Positions 34,342 through 48,714 of a stretch of DNA of 64,000 bases are shown piece after piece. Positions within the stretch are counted from its first letter, which is position 1, and every line of letters begins with the position of its first letter. Position numbers and translations under genes: made by a program. The DNA is from Pseudorasbora parva (lineage: Eukaryota; Chordata; Actinopteri; Cypriniformes; Gobionidae): positions 13,680,850-13,744,849 of the forward strand of contig NC_090174.1 in assembly GCF_024679245.1 (NCBI RefSeq), read 5' to 3'. The notes beneath the pieces were generated by a model. That model had not been told where the DNA came from. It saw only the letters and a list, made by a program, of their open reading frames with translations, and made no database searches.

Positions 34342-35880
34342 AGAACGTGCATGTAAACGCGTTCGAAGTGTTCTTTTCCTCTCTAGGCAGGTTTTTTTTT
34401 AAAGGTTTATTTATCAAAATGTTATTTTATATATTTGTGTGATGTTCTGTATTTCAATCGCGGCTTGTTATGACAATGTTTATCCACCACATTACCTTTT
34501 ATTTAAACCTAAATAAGAAAGCCATTTTCAGTTTGTCTGTCAATTGGCAGGCAGTTTTGATTGCTTGAAAAATTGTTGCTATGTGCAGTGTGTAAAGGAA
34601 AATAAAAAATAGTTTCACCCTCCTGCTGACTATAGTGTGGTGCCCCTCCCAACCCATTCACACACATAGTCTAGATGCTTCGACTATCAGTCGAACATAG
34701 AAAGATTCAACAATTCTGATTCGAATGTGTAAATCCAGGGTGTCCGCGGGGTTTTAAAAAGTATTAAAAAGTGATAAATACAAATTGTCAAATTTAAGGC
34801 CATTAAAAGTGTTAAATGTGGTCTCAAAAGTATTATTTTTTTCCAAATTAGGTATTATTTTTTCAGACTATCAGGTGTCCTATTCTGGTTACTTCGTTTA
34901 AACATGGGCTTTAGCATATCTGGGCACATAATCAAAGATCTTTCGTCTCCGTCTCAACGTATGTTTGATGCTGACGTCATCATATTCAGTGATCGCTCGG
35001 CATCATCTCAGAACACTGCGCGCTCAACAGAAGGGGCTGGCTTACGTTTTATTTTAGACTTGCTTCAAGGCATATCTTCAACGACTGTCCTCATAAGAGC
35101 AATCTTAAATGATTTATATAAAGTCTAAAATGAATAAAAAGAGTTCTGAGAGGATGAGGCGCGATCCATAGACAGTGAGATCCGCGTGTCTGTCTGCTCT
35201 TAAAGGGACAGCAGGGAACAGAGAAAATGACTCGCTGCTCTTGACTAAATAACTTTTTTAGCTTTAATAAGGATTAACTATTTTATTTATAGTTTATGCA
35301 GTGCAGACTGCATATAACTTTGATAACTGTATTAAATTTCTGTATATTTCCTAACTGTTAAGACAGGAAGGGCAGGAGTAAACATGACATTTATTATGGG
35401 TTTATGTTAGCATTGTTTTAAGTTTACTTAAATTAAAAACTGTTATATTTTTGAAGCTTAATAATGAATGTAAAAAAAAAATCAGTAGCTGTATTAATAT
35501 CAGTAATACTGGCCTTCATTCATAAAAAGATGCCATTTAAACAAGTATTTAAAATATACTGTCTTTATGTTGTTTCTACAATAATTTGATTAACTGAAAT
35601 TATTATATTAAAAACGTAATGCTTCTCCTTAACCAACCTTTGTGAATGTTGAGATCTGTTTTACTGTGTCTGAATGATAACTTATTACAGATTTCCTCCT
35701 GGTGTCGATTCTAAATCTATTCTTTTTTGCATGTTATATATGTCAAAATCTGTGTAAATAATAGAAAGGTCGCTGATTAACACTTGCAATTCAGTGTCTT
35801 GATGGTTTTAAAAATATTCTGAAGGTAGTAAAAAAGGTATAAAATTTAGTAGTAAATTTAACTTAAGGATTACTGTATAT
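34342..35880. other. No gene recognised
   Basis: AT-rich low-copy DNA. The block near 34860-35220 is slightly more GC-rich but shows no supported exon. Confidence 0.4.
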
Positions 35881-35884
35881 ACCC

Positions 35885-36345
35885 TGAAATCCTTAGTCGG
35901 GGACACCCCTACAAGCAATAGGGATAACCGCACCCTGGAGAGGATTGTGAAACAAAACCCATTCAAAATTGTGGGGACTGCAGCTGGTGTCAGTGCTTTA
36001 GGAACCACTATGCACAGACATGTGTAAGACATGGGTTTCAGCTGTTGATTTCCTTGTGTCAAGCCACTCTTGAACAACAGACAGTCTCAGAAGCATGTCG
36101 CCTGGGCTAAAGACAAAAATAACTGGACTGCTGCTGAGTGGTCCAAAGTTATGTCCTCTGATGAAAGTAAATTTTTCATTTCTTTGGAAATCAGGGTCCC
36201 AGAGTCTGGAGGAAGAGAGGAGAGGCACACAATCCACGTTGCTTGAGGTCCAGTGTAAAGTTTCCAGTCAGTGATGGTTTGGGGTGCCATGTCATCTGCT
36301 GATGTTGGTCTACTGTGTTTTCTGAATATACTATGTTTCACTTTT
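35885..36345 (+). pseudogene. Tc1-like transposase fragment (internal part)
   Basis: In shifting plus-strand frames: RTLERIVKQNPF, GTTMHRHV, WAKDKNNWTAAEWSKVMSSDESKF and MVWGAMSS. These blocks are the middle of Tc1-type transposases, with the second segment holding a catalytic aspartate. Both ends of the gene and both transposon termini are missing, and stops interrupt the frame. It is a different Tc1 lineage from that at 1-1767. Confidence 0.65.
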
Positions 36346-36993
36346 TGAATGGAATTAGTGAAATAAATCTACTTTTTGATGACATTCTAATTATATGACC
36401 AGCACCCGTAGGCTACAGTATACACTTCAGAATCAGAATTTTCATGCAGAGCACAAGTAATCTATTCCTCTTTAAAAGATGTTATAGCATGAAAAAACAT
36501 AAACATCAGAAGATATGTTAAAATATTCAGTACAACGGCCTAAAATGTATCATGTCTCAATCCGTGTTTCAACCACGGAAAGACAGCTTGTGATAAAACA
36601 GCTTGTGGACAAAATATTACTTAACTAAAGTTACATAATTTATCTAATTTAGATAATTTATCTAAGTTATCCAATGCTCACATGTTCATTAGTTAGCTAG
36701 AAGAGAGGAGCTTAGCTTAGTCATAAAGACAAGTGTTTATAAAAATCTACCTTACATACAACTGAGCTGTATTCAAAAAAACTTCAGTTTGTATTTAAGT
36801 GTAATTATTATATATAAAAATAAATAGCAGGTGAATATAATAGTTTGGGCTCTAAAATAATATCAGAATGTACCTTCTGATAGTGTTTTCCTGTATAGTG
36901 ACAGCCAATGCTGGGTAGTAACTGATGTAATCTGGATTACACAATCAGAGTCCAAAAATTAAGTAGATTATATTACATTTTTTTACAGGTTAG
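36346..36993. other. Repeat-like AT-rich DNA, no gene
   Basis: 36905-36990 (GCTGGGTAGTAACTGATG, then AATCTGGATTAC) resembles a dispersed cyprinid repeat that seems to continue at 37275 (TACTCGCTATCAGACTAC) across the LTR-like insertion. Confidence 0.4.
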
Positions 36994-37270
36994 TGTAGTG
37001 CAGCAGGGATGAAACAGAAACGGACTTCCAGTGGCAGACGGGTTTATTCAACAAATGAATCAAACAGGAACAAAACACAAGGTACCAACCAAAATAAGAA
37101 TAACATTAAGAATGGACAAGGAGTGCAGGGCAGTGAGTCCAATATAAAGGGAGTGCAAATGAGAAAACCAGGTGCAGGGAATCCAGGGAGAGATGATAAG
37201 GGAGTAAGTTTAGGTGTAGGACAGGGAGGATCATGGGAAATGGAGTCCAGGACAGATGTGAATTGTAACA
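36994..37270 (-). repeat. Probable solo LTR
   Basis: On the minus strand it runs from TGTTACAATTCACATC to CTGCACTACA. It contains CTTTATATTGG and GAATAAACCC as promoter and poly(A)-like signals, in the right order, and the block CTCCATTTCCCATGATCC that I associate with cyprinid LTRs. No matching 5-bp target duplication was found, so the ends are tentative. Confidence 0.45.
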
Positions 37271-37544
37271 ACATTTAAAAATACTCGCTATCAGACTACA
37301 TTTACTTTTTTTTGATTACATGATTGCACGTCATAAACATTGTACATTCGTTTTCTCAACATTAAAACATTGCATATCTGACAAACACATACATTTTCAT
37401 CTCATTTTCAGTTATTTAATCATGTATTAGCTTTTTTGGAAGGCATTTGTCTTTCAAACACATTAAAATGTACAAATTGATATCCTTTCATATTGACATA
37501 TGAAAAGATTTGCCAGTTTTGTCAGCTGAACCTCTTTCACTTAA

Positions 37545-37984
37545 AGGAAGTGTATGTAAGATTGAGGTCAAAACTGGTACTGCAATCACTTTCAAATAAC
37601 TGTTGAGCGGTGTATCCCCTCTTCCCCTGCCCCCTGACTCAAGATTGCCAGATAGGCTGCAGGATCCAGCAGGAATGTTTGTAGCTGCAGCTGTGGTACC
37701 TAGAGCAGATCTGGCAACCCGGAGGCTGAAACACTAATGACTTTGTGATTGGTCGATAAGGATGAGGGTGGAGATTCAGGCCAAAACACAACATCCGTTG
37801 AGGGCTGCAACAACAACTTTTAAATGACAATATCCTGGATCTATCTATGGAGGGTAAGAGAGCTGTCGGATTTCATCAACAGACCTTAATTTGTGTTACG
37901 AAGAAGAACGAAGGTCTTAGGGGGTTGGAACATGACAGTGAGGAATTAATGACAGAAATTTCATTTTTGGGTGCAACTAACCCT
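37545..37984. mobile_element. TTAA-flanked element with two unlike ends
   Basis: Flanked by TTAA (37541-37544 and 37985-37988). The left end is AGGAAGTGTATGTAAG, while the right end is that of the AGGGTTAGTT family (GGGTGCAACTAACCCT). The ends do not pair, so this is either a chimera or two abutting fragments. Confidence 0.5.
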
Positions 37985-38308
37985 TTAATGAGGGACCTAA
38001 AACACATTTAATTTTTAAAGCTTCCAAATTTTTTAAAGTGTTTTATGAAATTTCTGTCTACTGAAAGCAGAACAACTGCCATGTTTTAAATAACATCCAT
38101 TGGCAATACACTGTATGTAGCCTACTTCTATCCTTCACAGCCTTATTTTGATTCCTGTGAAAAATTAAATATTGCACAACGCTAACTAAGGCAAAAATTC
38201 ATCTATATTGAACAGACATTATAGACACACATTATACACACTTCAAAGTTAATAAAGTATGAAAGAATGAAAGAAAAATTCCTATATTTAAACCACAAGA
38301 AAGTTTAA

Positions 38309-39266
38309 AGGGATAGTTCAACCAAAAATGAAAACAAAAATGATGTTTACCTGCTTACCCCCAGTGCATTCAACATGTAGGTGTCTTTGTTTCTTTAGTA
38401 GAACACAAATGAAGATTTTTAACTCCACCGTAGCAACAACCATTGCTGTGTGCCAGTCATATAATCATGTGAACATTCTATGAGAGCAAAAAAAACAAAA
38501 AAAACATGCTTAAACAACATGCACAAAGAGCCCTGTGGCTCATGACGAACCATTGATATTATATGACACAAAACGATCAGTTTGTGTGAAAAATCAGAAA
38601 GGTCAAAATACACACTCTGGATATGTGATATATGAGCCAGGGCGTGGATATTGACCTTACCGGAAGTGAAGCGTGTTCCAGGCTGTTGGATATAGAGTTG
38701 TATATTTGAGGTAAAAAAATTACGGCTCGATTTCTCACACAAACGGATCGTTTTGTGTCTTTAGATATCAAGATATTTGTTTTGCTCTCATAGAATGTTA
38801 CCCATGATTATATGACCTACACACAACAACGGTTGGAGTTAAAAATCTTAATTTGTGTTCTACTGAAGAAACAAAGATACCGGAAAAAGGGGCATTCAGG
38901 GCATAAAATGTGTTATTTTGGCATGCTGCCTGCTAAAATTCGCATTCCAGGGTCTATATCACATAATTGAGGTCGCTTCAACAAGCGGAACATGCAAAAC
39001 AACCCTTGGAAAAACCGCAGACTTGGCAGCACAGTGCAGTTGAGTCCCGTTGACATTTGATAACTAACATTATGCGTCGCTCCCTTGCTCTGATTGGTTG
39101 TAGGTCTATCCAATTGAGGTCTTTCCTGGTTCGGTTGAAACGCCCCATAATTACAGCCCAGTGGAGCAGTATCAGACTCATTTTCTGACTAGAATTGAGT
39201 ATGACCACATCAGGCAAGGGGTAAGCAGATAAACACCAAATTTTCATTTTTGGGTGAACTATCCCT
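38309..39266. mobile_element. TTAA-flanked foldback element, 958 bp
   Basis: TTAA at 38305-38308 and 39267-39270; ends AGGGATAGTTCAACC and GGGTGAACTATCCCT. An internal palindrome (38390-38880) is built from arms containing TTTGTTTCTT(T/C)AGTAGAACAC and ACATTCTATGAGAGCAAAA. No coding sequence. Confidence 0.75.
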
Positions 39267-39270
39267 TTAA

Positions 39271-40644
39271 TGTCTAAATGACTGTTCGTATCAAACGATG
39301 CAGTCTTGTTGAAAGGCTTGGTGTTGTGTCCAAGAAATAAAATTGCACCAGTTAAGAGCCTCTGCAGGACAAGGCAAAGAAGCATGGTTTCCAATAAAGG
39401 CCAAAGACCACCAGCCCCTAGTGGTTTTGTTGCTTAACACACGGGAAAATAAAGCCAAAAAGTCGATTAATGTTGATTCAAAAGCAATCATTTGCTGTGG
39501 GTAAACTACAAGGTTTAAATCAGTACAGTGGTCCTTAAAGGATTTTAAAATCACCACATTACGTGGTCCAGATTTTTTCTTTTTGTTCCTCCTTCAATGC
39601 AAGTCAATAAGACATTTTTACGACCAGGTGAAAATCCAACTTTTAGGTCCAAACATTACGAATAAGCACACTTCTCGTCAAAAGGCTGCATGAGTTTAAG
39701 GCTAAACTCTTGAAATTGAATGTTACATTAAACACTTCATACATCACTTTTAGACAGGTCCCACTAAAATGTGGATGAATATTAAACAAAAAGAGTGGAG
39801 AGGTTACTGTATCATTGCGATATTTCATAACTATAGGCTAAAGGCTATTACAGGAGCCGTGTCTGTGTCATTAAACTACAATATCATGAATTCAACTCCT
39901 CCACAACACTCACAACTATTGTGACTGTTTCTGTTTTCTCCTGAGGCGGAGAAAATAGTGGCAGATGGTTAAATGCTTACTGTCTGTGCCGGGAGGGAGG
40001 TGGGGGCTTGGAGGTCTGGATTCAGAAGAGAGCTGCCAATATGAGGTCATTTCTGTTTAGGAAGAACAGGAGGCCTATAAAGGGGTGTGAGATACTTCTT
40101 GACATCCTTTGAAGATTTCTCGATAATGCCGGCAAAGCTAGCTAGCACGTAGCTCGCCGTCTAAAATGTAATATTGTTGCAGAATTTTTAGATCTCAACC
40201 CAGTCGCCATCAAAGCAACAACTGACCAAAATCATTTGATTTTAATGTGTAGCTCCTAAAGGAGAATATACAAATATGTATACAGTAATAAGTTTGTGTC
40301 ATAAATTATTACAGGTGTTTTTAGAAATAGGCAGAGAAGGAGCAAGAGAAATTGGTAGATTAAGAGAATCCCTTGCCCTTTCTGTAATCAGATTTCCAAA
40401 GCTGAGAAGTTTCACTCATTCGTGCAAATCCGAAGCAAATCACATTTCGAAAATGAACAAATGTTCAGAGCGGCGTCTAGTCTAATCGCATTCCCACACT
40501 CAAACTGACAAAGTTACACATTCTGTTAGACTATCATGCTTATCACATTAGCATTTCACAACTTAACAAATTGTGTTTGTTGTCAAGGTTTCAGAACATC
40601 ATATACACACTCTCTCAAATGGTAGGACATTGATAATTCTGGGC
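39271..40644. other. No gene recognised
   Basis: Low-copy sequence; frames such as 39291-39557 (minus) have no known motif. Confidence 0.4.
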
Positions 40645-41200
40645 AAAAGGGATAGTCCACCCAAAAAGGAGCCATTTACCTATTTATTGTTTACTCTCCC
40701 TCATGTTGTATGTTGTTCCAAACCTGTATGAACTTCTTTCTTCTGTTGAACACAAGATAAGACATTTTGAAGAATGTTGGTAACCAGACAATTCACAGCA
40801 CCCATTGACGTCCTACTATGGAAGTCAATTGTCTAACTTCTCCACAGTTTAAGTTTGGAATTTGGAATCGAAATCATGACCTTGGTGTTACACTATGCGA
40901 GCTATAGAAATGCTTATAATTATATTAACTTCACTCGCATTTTTCACACCCTCTTCTCATTTAAAGAAATAAGAATTTACTCACCTGCATGCCAATCTAA
41001 ACCTGTAAGACTTATACTTTCTTCAGTGGAATACAAAAGAATATATTTTAAAGAATGTTTCAACTGCTTCAGCTTTTTTGTCCATTCAGTGAAAGTCAGT
41101 GTAGTACAACACTGGAGAAAAACACATCTTTTGTGCTCCACAGAATAAACGAATATAATGCATGTTTGGAAACAACGTGGGTGAGCGTCCATTTAAAGGC
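40645..41200. mobile_element. MITE fragments related to the AGGGATAG family
   Basis: 40648-40830 carries AGGGATAGTCCACCC and CTCATGTTGTATGTTG-type body. 40965-41190 carries further body sequence (ACTCACCTGCATGCC, CAGTGGAATACAAAAG). Termini are incomplete. Confidence 0.5.
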
Positions 41201-42294
41201 AAAAGCAGTTTCAATGAAGCTATTGACTAAATATATTGCACCAAAAAAAAAAAAAAATAGTGAGCTCATCAAAATTCATTTTGAAATGGCTTTCTGATTG
41301 AGTAAATTACTCCAAATATGGTTTGCCATTCAACCATAGCTTTACAAACTGATTCGTGAGGCCCTTTCTGAAGATTTCTCAAATGCCCCCACATTGCCAG
41401 ATCTTTATCGCTCATCAAAACATTGCAATTCCATTCAACCGAACACTTTAACATTGATTCATACTTAAATGCATTCGAATGTATCCCCATAAAAATTGCA
41501 ATATTAAACCTAAATGGGAGGTCCATAACTTTAAAACGTATAAAACTTTTTGAAGCAGTTGAATGAAAAGTGTTAAACTTGTTAAGTGCATTTCAAATCT
41601 TGCAGGATTTGCCCTAGCAACCAATTGAGGATAAACAGCCTTTTATTTCTCCTGAATGCACCAATTCAGATGTTTTATTTGGTGAAGCACAAGGTCAGAG
41701 CGCAATTATGAATTGGTTTTGAAACATAATTGGGCCTTACAAAATGTAAGATGAGGTTGGCAGGGCATGCAATGAAACCCTCCTTTGTTTTGCACAACGT
41801 CTAATAACGATGAAGTAAGCTTTTTGCAGCACAGGCTGTTTGCATTGGAAACATATCTGTTCACATTGCCCCGGCGCAAGGCTGGGTTGATTATAGCAGT
41901 GAATGCGGTGCTGCATTGGCGTGTCCCGACATAGATATGCATCTTTGCTGTGGCCGTGCCATGGCTGAGTGCCTGGCCCTGTGCTCTGGGCTTTCTGCGC
42001 CCGCTCGCTTAATCAAATCCTGATTCGGTTCGCCTATGCGCTTGAGCGCCATGTCACACTAACATAATGTTATCTGGACTTGGGTCTTTTTCTGACTGCA
42101 ATTCCTAACCCATCTGGAACGGGCGTGGTGGGTTTGTTGTTCTTTTACAGTCACATTCATGAAGCCTCTATTTTCTGGGTCCAATATCACTGTTTTAGGC
42201 TACTGTATAGACCATTGCATATGTGTGTGCGTGCACGTATGTGTGTGTGTGTGTGTGCTTGTTTTAGTTTTTGTGAAATATCAGGGTACAAATG
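41201..42294. other. No gene recognised
   Basis: Includes a short (GT)n at 42239-42256. Nothing else recognised. Confidence 0.4.
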
Positions 42295-42465
42295 TGTATA
42301 ATGACATGGGTATGACATGAGTATTACAAGGAGAGGGTGAAATGTGAGGACATTACCCATGTCCCCATTTTTCAAAATGCTAATAATTTATACAGGATGA
42401 GTTTTTTTTGAGAAAGTAAAAATGCAGAATGTTTCCTGTGATGGGTTGGTTTAGGGGTAGTGTTT
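42295..42465 (-). repeat. Dispersed repeat, inverted relative to 51.0-51.5 kb copies
   Basis: The blocks ATGCAGAATGTTTCCTGTGA and AAATGCTAATAATTTATAC match, inverted, the two copies at 51008-51290 and 51322-51589. It is also next to a GT/CA microsatellite. Confidence 0.6.
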
Positions 42466-43872
<1,407 letters not shown>

Positions 43873-44086
43873 GTAACGTAAAACAAATTTCAGAGTTATT
43901 TAACTGTCCTGATATTATAATGAAGAAAAAACATCTTGATTAAAATCATTTTTAGAAACCTTGCAAAGTAAAATACTATTTTAACAAAACTGGTTCATGC
44001 TAATTGATGTTTAAAACAATAACAACTATTGTCCACACAATTTAAGCTTTTAAAATGTGGTGGCACTCTCCAAAAACTTGATATGG

Positions 44087-44475
44087 TCCCACTTTATATT
44101 AGGTTGCCTTACTATGTACTTAAATTAAAAATTAAGTACAATGTACTTAGTGTGTTCATAATCATATTGTATTAAAAAAAAATAATAAAAAAAAACATTT
44201 GCTGATATTGATGTGGGATACGGCTAAAGTTAGGGACAGGTGTGGTGGTGTGGGTCAGTTTAAGGGTAGGGTTAGGTGTAAGTGTCTACAGTGTAATTAT
44301 TATAAATGTAACTAGTACATAAATTAATTACAGATTTAATTATATGCAGGTCATTTTTTTAAATGAAAGTACAATGTAAAAACATGTATGTACACAGTAA
44401 GTGCATTGTATCAAATGAATAATTTAAATGTTAGTACATAGAAGTTAAGGTAATTATTAACCTGAAGTGAGCCCC
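44087..44475. mobile_element. MITE with degenerate inverted ends
   Basis: GGTCCCACTTTATATTAGG at the left has a weak inverse near 44440-44475 (GGTTATTATT region, TGAAGTGAGCCC). The centre contains TTAAGGGTAGGGTTAGG. Non-coding. Confidence 0.45.
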
Positions 44476-44749
44476 ATGATATTTATAAATTATTCATTTG
44501 TAATATTTGTATTTTAAACCAAAATTTTACCTTCATTTATTTATTTATTTGTTTATTTAAAATAAAATAATAAAGATGTATACACCAGTGTTATTATCAT
44601 TAATATTATGAACTAAAACTTAACTTTAACCAAAAAAATTACAATAAAAAAATATAATAGTAGGCTATATCAGTGACAATAAAATTAAAGGTTAAAGGAA
44701 AACATTACTTTTGACTTGTGTGGTGCTTTCATAGCATTGCTCTGTTTGT

Positions 44750-45200
44750 GTAAGGGATAACTGGGCTTTTGGTTTTGCTCATTTTTAGTTCTGTTTCCTG
44801 CTTTTGAGTTTGTTTCCTTGGTTTCTAGCTGTTTGATTATCATTTAAACCTGTGATTAATTTTGTTAATTGGTCTGTTTGTCCTATTTAAGCTCATGTTT
44901 CACTTGGTTGTTTTGTTCTTGTTTTTAGTCCTGAGTTTTGTTGGTTGAACTTTATTTTAAAGTATACGTATTTGAATGTACTTACAGTGTACTTACCATA
45001 AAAGTACTGAGTAATATAAGGTAACTACATTAAGATTAGTTTCAGGGGAATGTTCAGTAGTACCTAGTTATTACTCAGTTATTGTACATGCGAAATAGGA
45101 CTGTAAACAAGTGCTAACATTTTATTAGATTAAAGTCTTAAACTGCTGTGTTTGGATCCATTCTCTCATCTTTATTTTAATAAAGCCATCCCAACCTGCC
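44750..45200 (+). repeat. Possible LTR remnant split by another repeat
   Basis: The T-rich text GGTTTCTAGCTGTTTGATT, then GTCCTATTTAAGCTCATG, is typical of cyprinid LTRs. AATAAAGCC at 45178 could be its poly(A) signal. 44949-45110 looks like a separate insertion (ACTTTATTTTAAAGTATACG). No paired ends shown. Confidence 0.3.
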
Positions 45201-45563
45201 AGACATATCAACAACTGCTCAACAAATGGTGTGAATTTCAGCCTAATCTGTTTGTCTGAATAAATTCATAGGTGGAAGTGTTTGGGGAGACTTTATCACA
45301 GGCACACAAATTACAAATGTGTCCTTTATAGGCCCCAGTAGTCAATAATTGTATCCCTAAAAACTCTTCTTTGATCACCAAAATTACATATTTAAATGTT
45401 GTTGTTTTTTAAATAGCTTAAATATCCACATCCTTGCCTCATTTAGTATAGGCGGATTTATGAATATGCAAATTACCCCGCCTCCACTCACTCAGACCAG
45501 CTCAGAGACCCACTCTGTTGAGTCAACATTACTGATGTAAACCCTGCACAACCAGGGTATTCT
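45201..45563. other. No gene recognised
   Basis: Low-copy AT-rich DNA between the LTR-like remnant and the foldback element. Confidence 0.4.
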
Positions 45564-46033
45564 CACAAAAATGCGTATAAATAGTACGAGTGTGCAATGT
45601 CGTGGAATGTATACGCCAAAACTCATTTTGGCGTGTCTATGGCACGCTGTTTTTCGCGTGCATATGACACGCATTTTATGGCGTATTATACATACGAACC
45701 CCTCACCCCACCACCCTAAACCTACCCAAGAGTGTGTCATATATACGCCCCACCACCCTAAACCTACCCAAGAGTGTGTCATATATACGCCCCACTACCC
45801 TAAACCTACCCAAGCGCGTGTCATATATACGCCCCACTACCCTAAACCTACCCAAGAGCGTGTCATATATACGCCCCACTACCCTAAACCTACCCAAGAG
45901 CGTGTCATATATACGCCATAAAGTGCGTATCATATGCACGTGAAAAACAGCGTATCATATGCACGCCAAAATGAGTTTTGCCGCATACATTCCACGACAT
46001 TGCACACTCGTACTATTTATACGCATTTATGTG
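45564..46033. mobile_element. Foldback element with internal 42-bp minisatellite
   Basis: Inverted arms of about 105 bp (CACAAAAATGCGTATAAATAG at the left, its inverse ending CATTTATGTG at the right) flank a tandem array at about 45708-45915. Arms also hold palindromic GTGCATATGACACGC-type segments. No clear target duplication. Confidence 0.75.
45708..45915. repeat. 42-bp minisatellite, about 5 units
   Basis: The unit begins CCCCACYACCCTAAACCTAC and ends GTGTCATATATACG. Because 42 is divisible by 3, frames on both strands stay open and make repetitive 14-residue peptides; I regard these as artefacts. Confidence 0.9.
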
Positions 46034-48710
46034 TGATCGGGTTGGCACAACAGTATCACTCTTTACAACGGCAGACACATAACGGTAATTAACATGATTC
46101 GCTTTTTGCTTGACTACATTATCGAACAGCTAATAATGTGTTGCTATTGTTACACACACCATGTTCCCGATCGCCATCTCAGTCTCCCTTCTAAAAATCA
46201 GAATCCTTAGAAACGCTTTGAACATCTTAGAACATCAGTGGTTCATCATAACATTGTAATATACAACATAATTCACCCGCTATACAGCTAAATGTACACA
46301 ATTTTTCATATCAACGGAAGCTTCTCTTGAGACTCCCCTGCTTTGCAGGATAGTAATGATGATATGATAAAGCCTGTCCGCACGTTGAAGTGATTGGATA
46401 CAAGAAAGTTTGTGACATAAGAAACACCAGCCTTTTTGAGACTTTGGTTCACTGCGGTTTTAAGAAGAAAATACTCAGCAATGGTGTTGACTTATTACCT
46501 TGCTTATGGTTTGTCTTAAAGCATATTAAAAACACCACGTAGACATATAAACATTAAAAACTTGATCTTCATTGATTTGCTTTAAAGACCAACCGCCTGG
46601 TAAAATATGAAAATGAGGGGAATGAACAAGCTTGATTGTGCTGGCCACATGGACAGTTCCTAATTTGACAGATGTAAATGTTATACTGTATATAATGAGC
46701 ATGTAACACAAGCCCATCCTGAATGTCAGTGATCTGGCTGTAGGGCACTGGAGGTGAGGATGTCTCCTAGCTTTGCCCTGTCTAATGGAGCTTGATTGGG
46801 AAATATGGACGTGGAGCGCTTGCGCTCGATTCATCTTCCTGCAGCCTGATCCACAGAGGGGCATTTTGACGTGCAAGCGCTAACCAGAGACAGCTGGGGC
46901 ATCATGGTGGGATTATACTTTAAACAACATGACAAATCAGAGAAAGGAGGAGGGAGGAGAGGAAGCACAGGGGCCTGTGGATGTGGGTTGCCGCTGAGGA
47001 TGGCCAAGACGGGCTGGGGTAAGTCACGAGTTGGCCTTGAGTCCCTCTCACTCAGGTTTGACACTGGCACAACTCACTGATTAAGAGCCTCCTGTGTTTC
47101 CCTTTGATCTCAGGCTCAGTTTTTGAGCCTAATGCCGCCCTCCATGTATCTCTGTCACAGCGGCGCTTTCATTCGGGGCAATGTGTTCTGAATCAGAGAG
47201 AGAGAGAGAGGAGGGGGCAATTGTGGATGGTGGAGATCTGATCTGAGACCAGATTTGCTCGGGTGTCTTAAAGCGATTAGCTTTAGAGTCAAAGAGGTTG
47301 ACGCTTTCCCTTGATCAGACACCCGGATGATATGTATATGTTGGTGAGGTCTCATTTTTACTAACAACAAAGCCATTTTGATATTGCATAAAAGTAGACA
47401 GATTTATATCTGCATGTATGAGGTGGAAAGTGAGAACAGAAAATGTAAGAAGATTATAGCTATTCACGGGAGAGCTCTAAAGCCGGACCTTATCTGTACA
47501 TTCTAATGTGCTTGTTCTTGAAGTTCGACTATTTTCCTACTTTTTTATCCAAGCACGTTTCAACGAACTGTGCGAGGACGAAATGAGGCAAAGTACATTC
47601 CATATTTGTGTGCCGAACTGTTGAAGAAGTTTGGATTCTCAACAATTATGTTTGTAAGCCGTTTGATTTGAGTTCGAGTTTTTCTCGAGTTTCAAAAATG
47701 CTACATTCAATTTTTAAGCTCCAAACCAGCAGACCGATGGGAATTAAAAGAAAAAGAAAAAAGCAAATAGCTGCAGTCCAGTGTCTGAAAAGTCTCACAA
47801 TGTGGGTGCATTAGGCCACACAAGAAAGGCTTTTAGGTCTTTAGTGGTGTTCATCAGCTTAAGTCCTTTAGAGTAATGAGCCACACTCACATTCCAGGGC
47901 GAGCTAGGGCTCACAATGGGACGGGGTCTGATCTTTGGTCGAGGAAAATGATATCATTGCAGATTACGGCCGATAAAGCCATACACAACTTGTATGCATG
48001 GGTTTCAGTCACGTGTGACCGTACAAAATGTACGAAGTGTTTTTGTACACTGAAAAAAATCATTTTTACTGCTTGTTCAAATTGCCTAATTAAAATGAGC
48101 TACAGCAACACAATTGCTATACATTTTGTCCAAACTTAATTTGATTGTCTTCAGTCCACTTAAATATAAGTCAGACTGAAATCAAACTTAATCTGTTTTC
48201 TGTTACATGAATGAAACTGGGTTGGGGGGGGGTAGTTCACAGCATGCTTTGCATATGGCTAAATCAAGAGCGAGTAAATGTTATTTTATATGTAAAAGTG
48301 TTTTTTTTTCTTTTTATGTATATTTGAGAAAAATTAAAAAGGGGGAGACTTGATTGTATTTAATAGAGTTTAATATTCAATTAGGTTGGAATTATTAGAA
48401 CAATTTAAATTATTTAAACCCCAAAAAATATTTAAATTATTTGTAACCATTGTGGAGAAGAGTTGAGCATTTGCTTAGGCTGTGGACTAATACAACTACG
48501 GCATTACGGCTTGGCTGAAGGAGCTTTTAATGCTTAGCATATAAGATGATAATGTGTGCTATTGTTAGCTAGAAGTTTGTCAACTAGCTAGTGCAGTATT
48601 ATAATTCAGTTGTATAACATCAAAGTATATGAAATTGAAGTGGATGAATGAATATATGAAATTGAATGTTTGAATCATGCCATATAAAATTCACTACTTA
48701 ATTGAGTCGC
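46034..48710. other. No gene recognised
   Basis: Low-copy sequence. 46700-47170 is relatively GC-rich and without repeats, so it could hold a regulatory element, but no exon is supported. Confidence 0.4.
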
Positions 48711-48714
48711 TTAA

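Noticed and set aside
37009..37278. 89-residue basic protein on the plus strand
   Set aside because: Overlaps the solo-LTR-like sequence read on the other strand; low-complexity Asn/Gly/Lys composition only.
45708..45915. CRISPR-like regular repeat
   Set aside because: Head-to-tail units without unique spacers, inside a eukaryotic foldback element.
45571..45939. 14-residue repeat proteins on both strands
   Set aside because: The 42-bp minisatellite is open in several frames by arithmetic; no start context, signal or homology.
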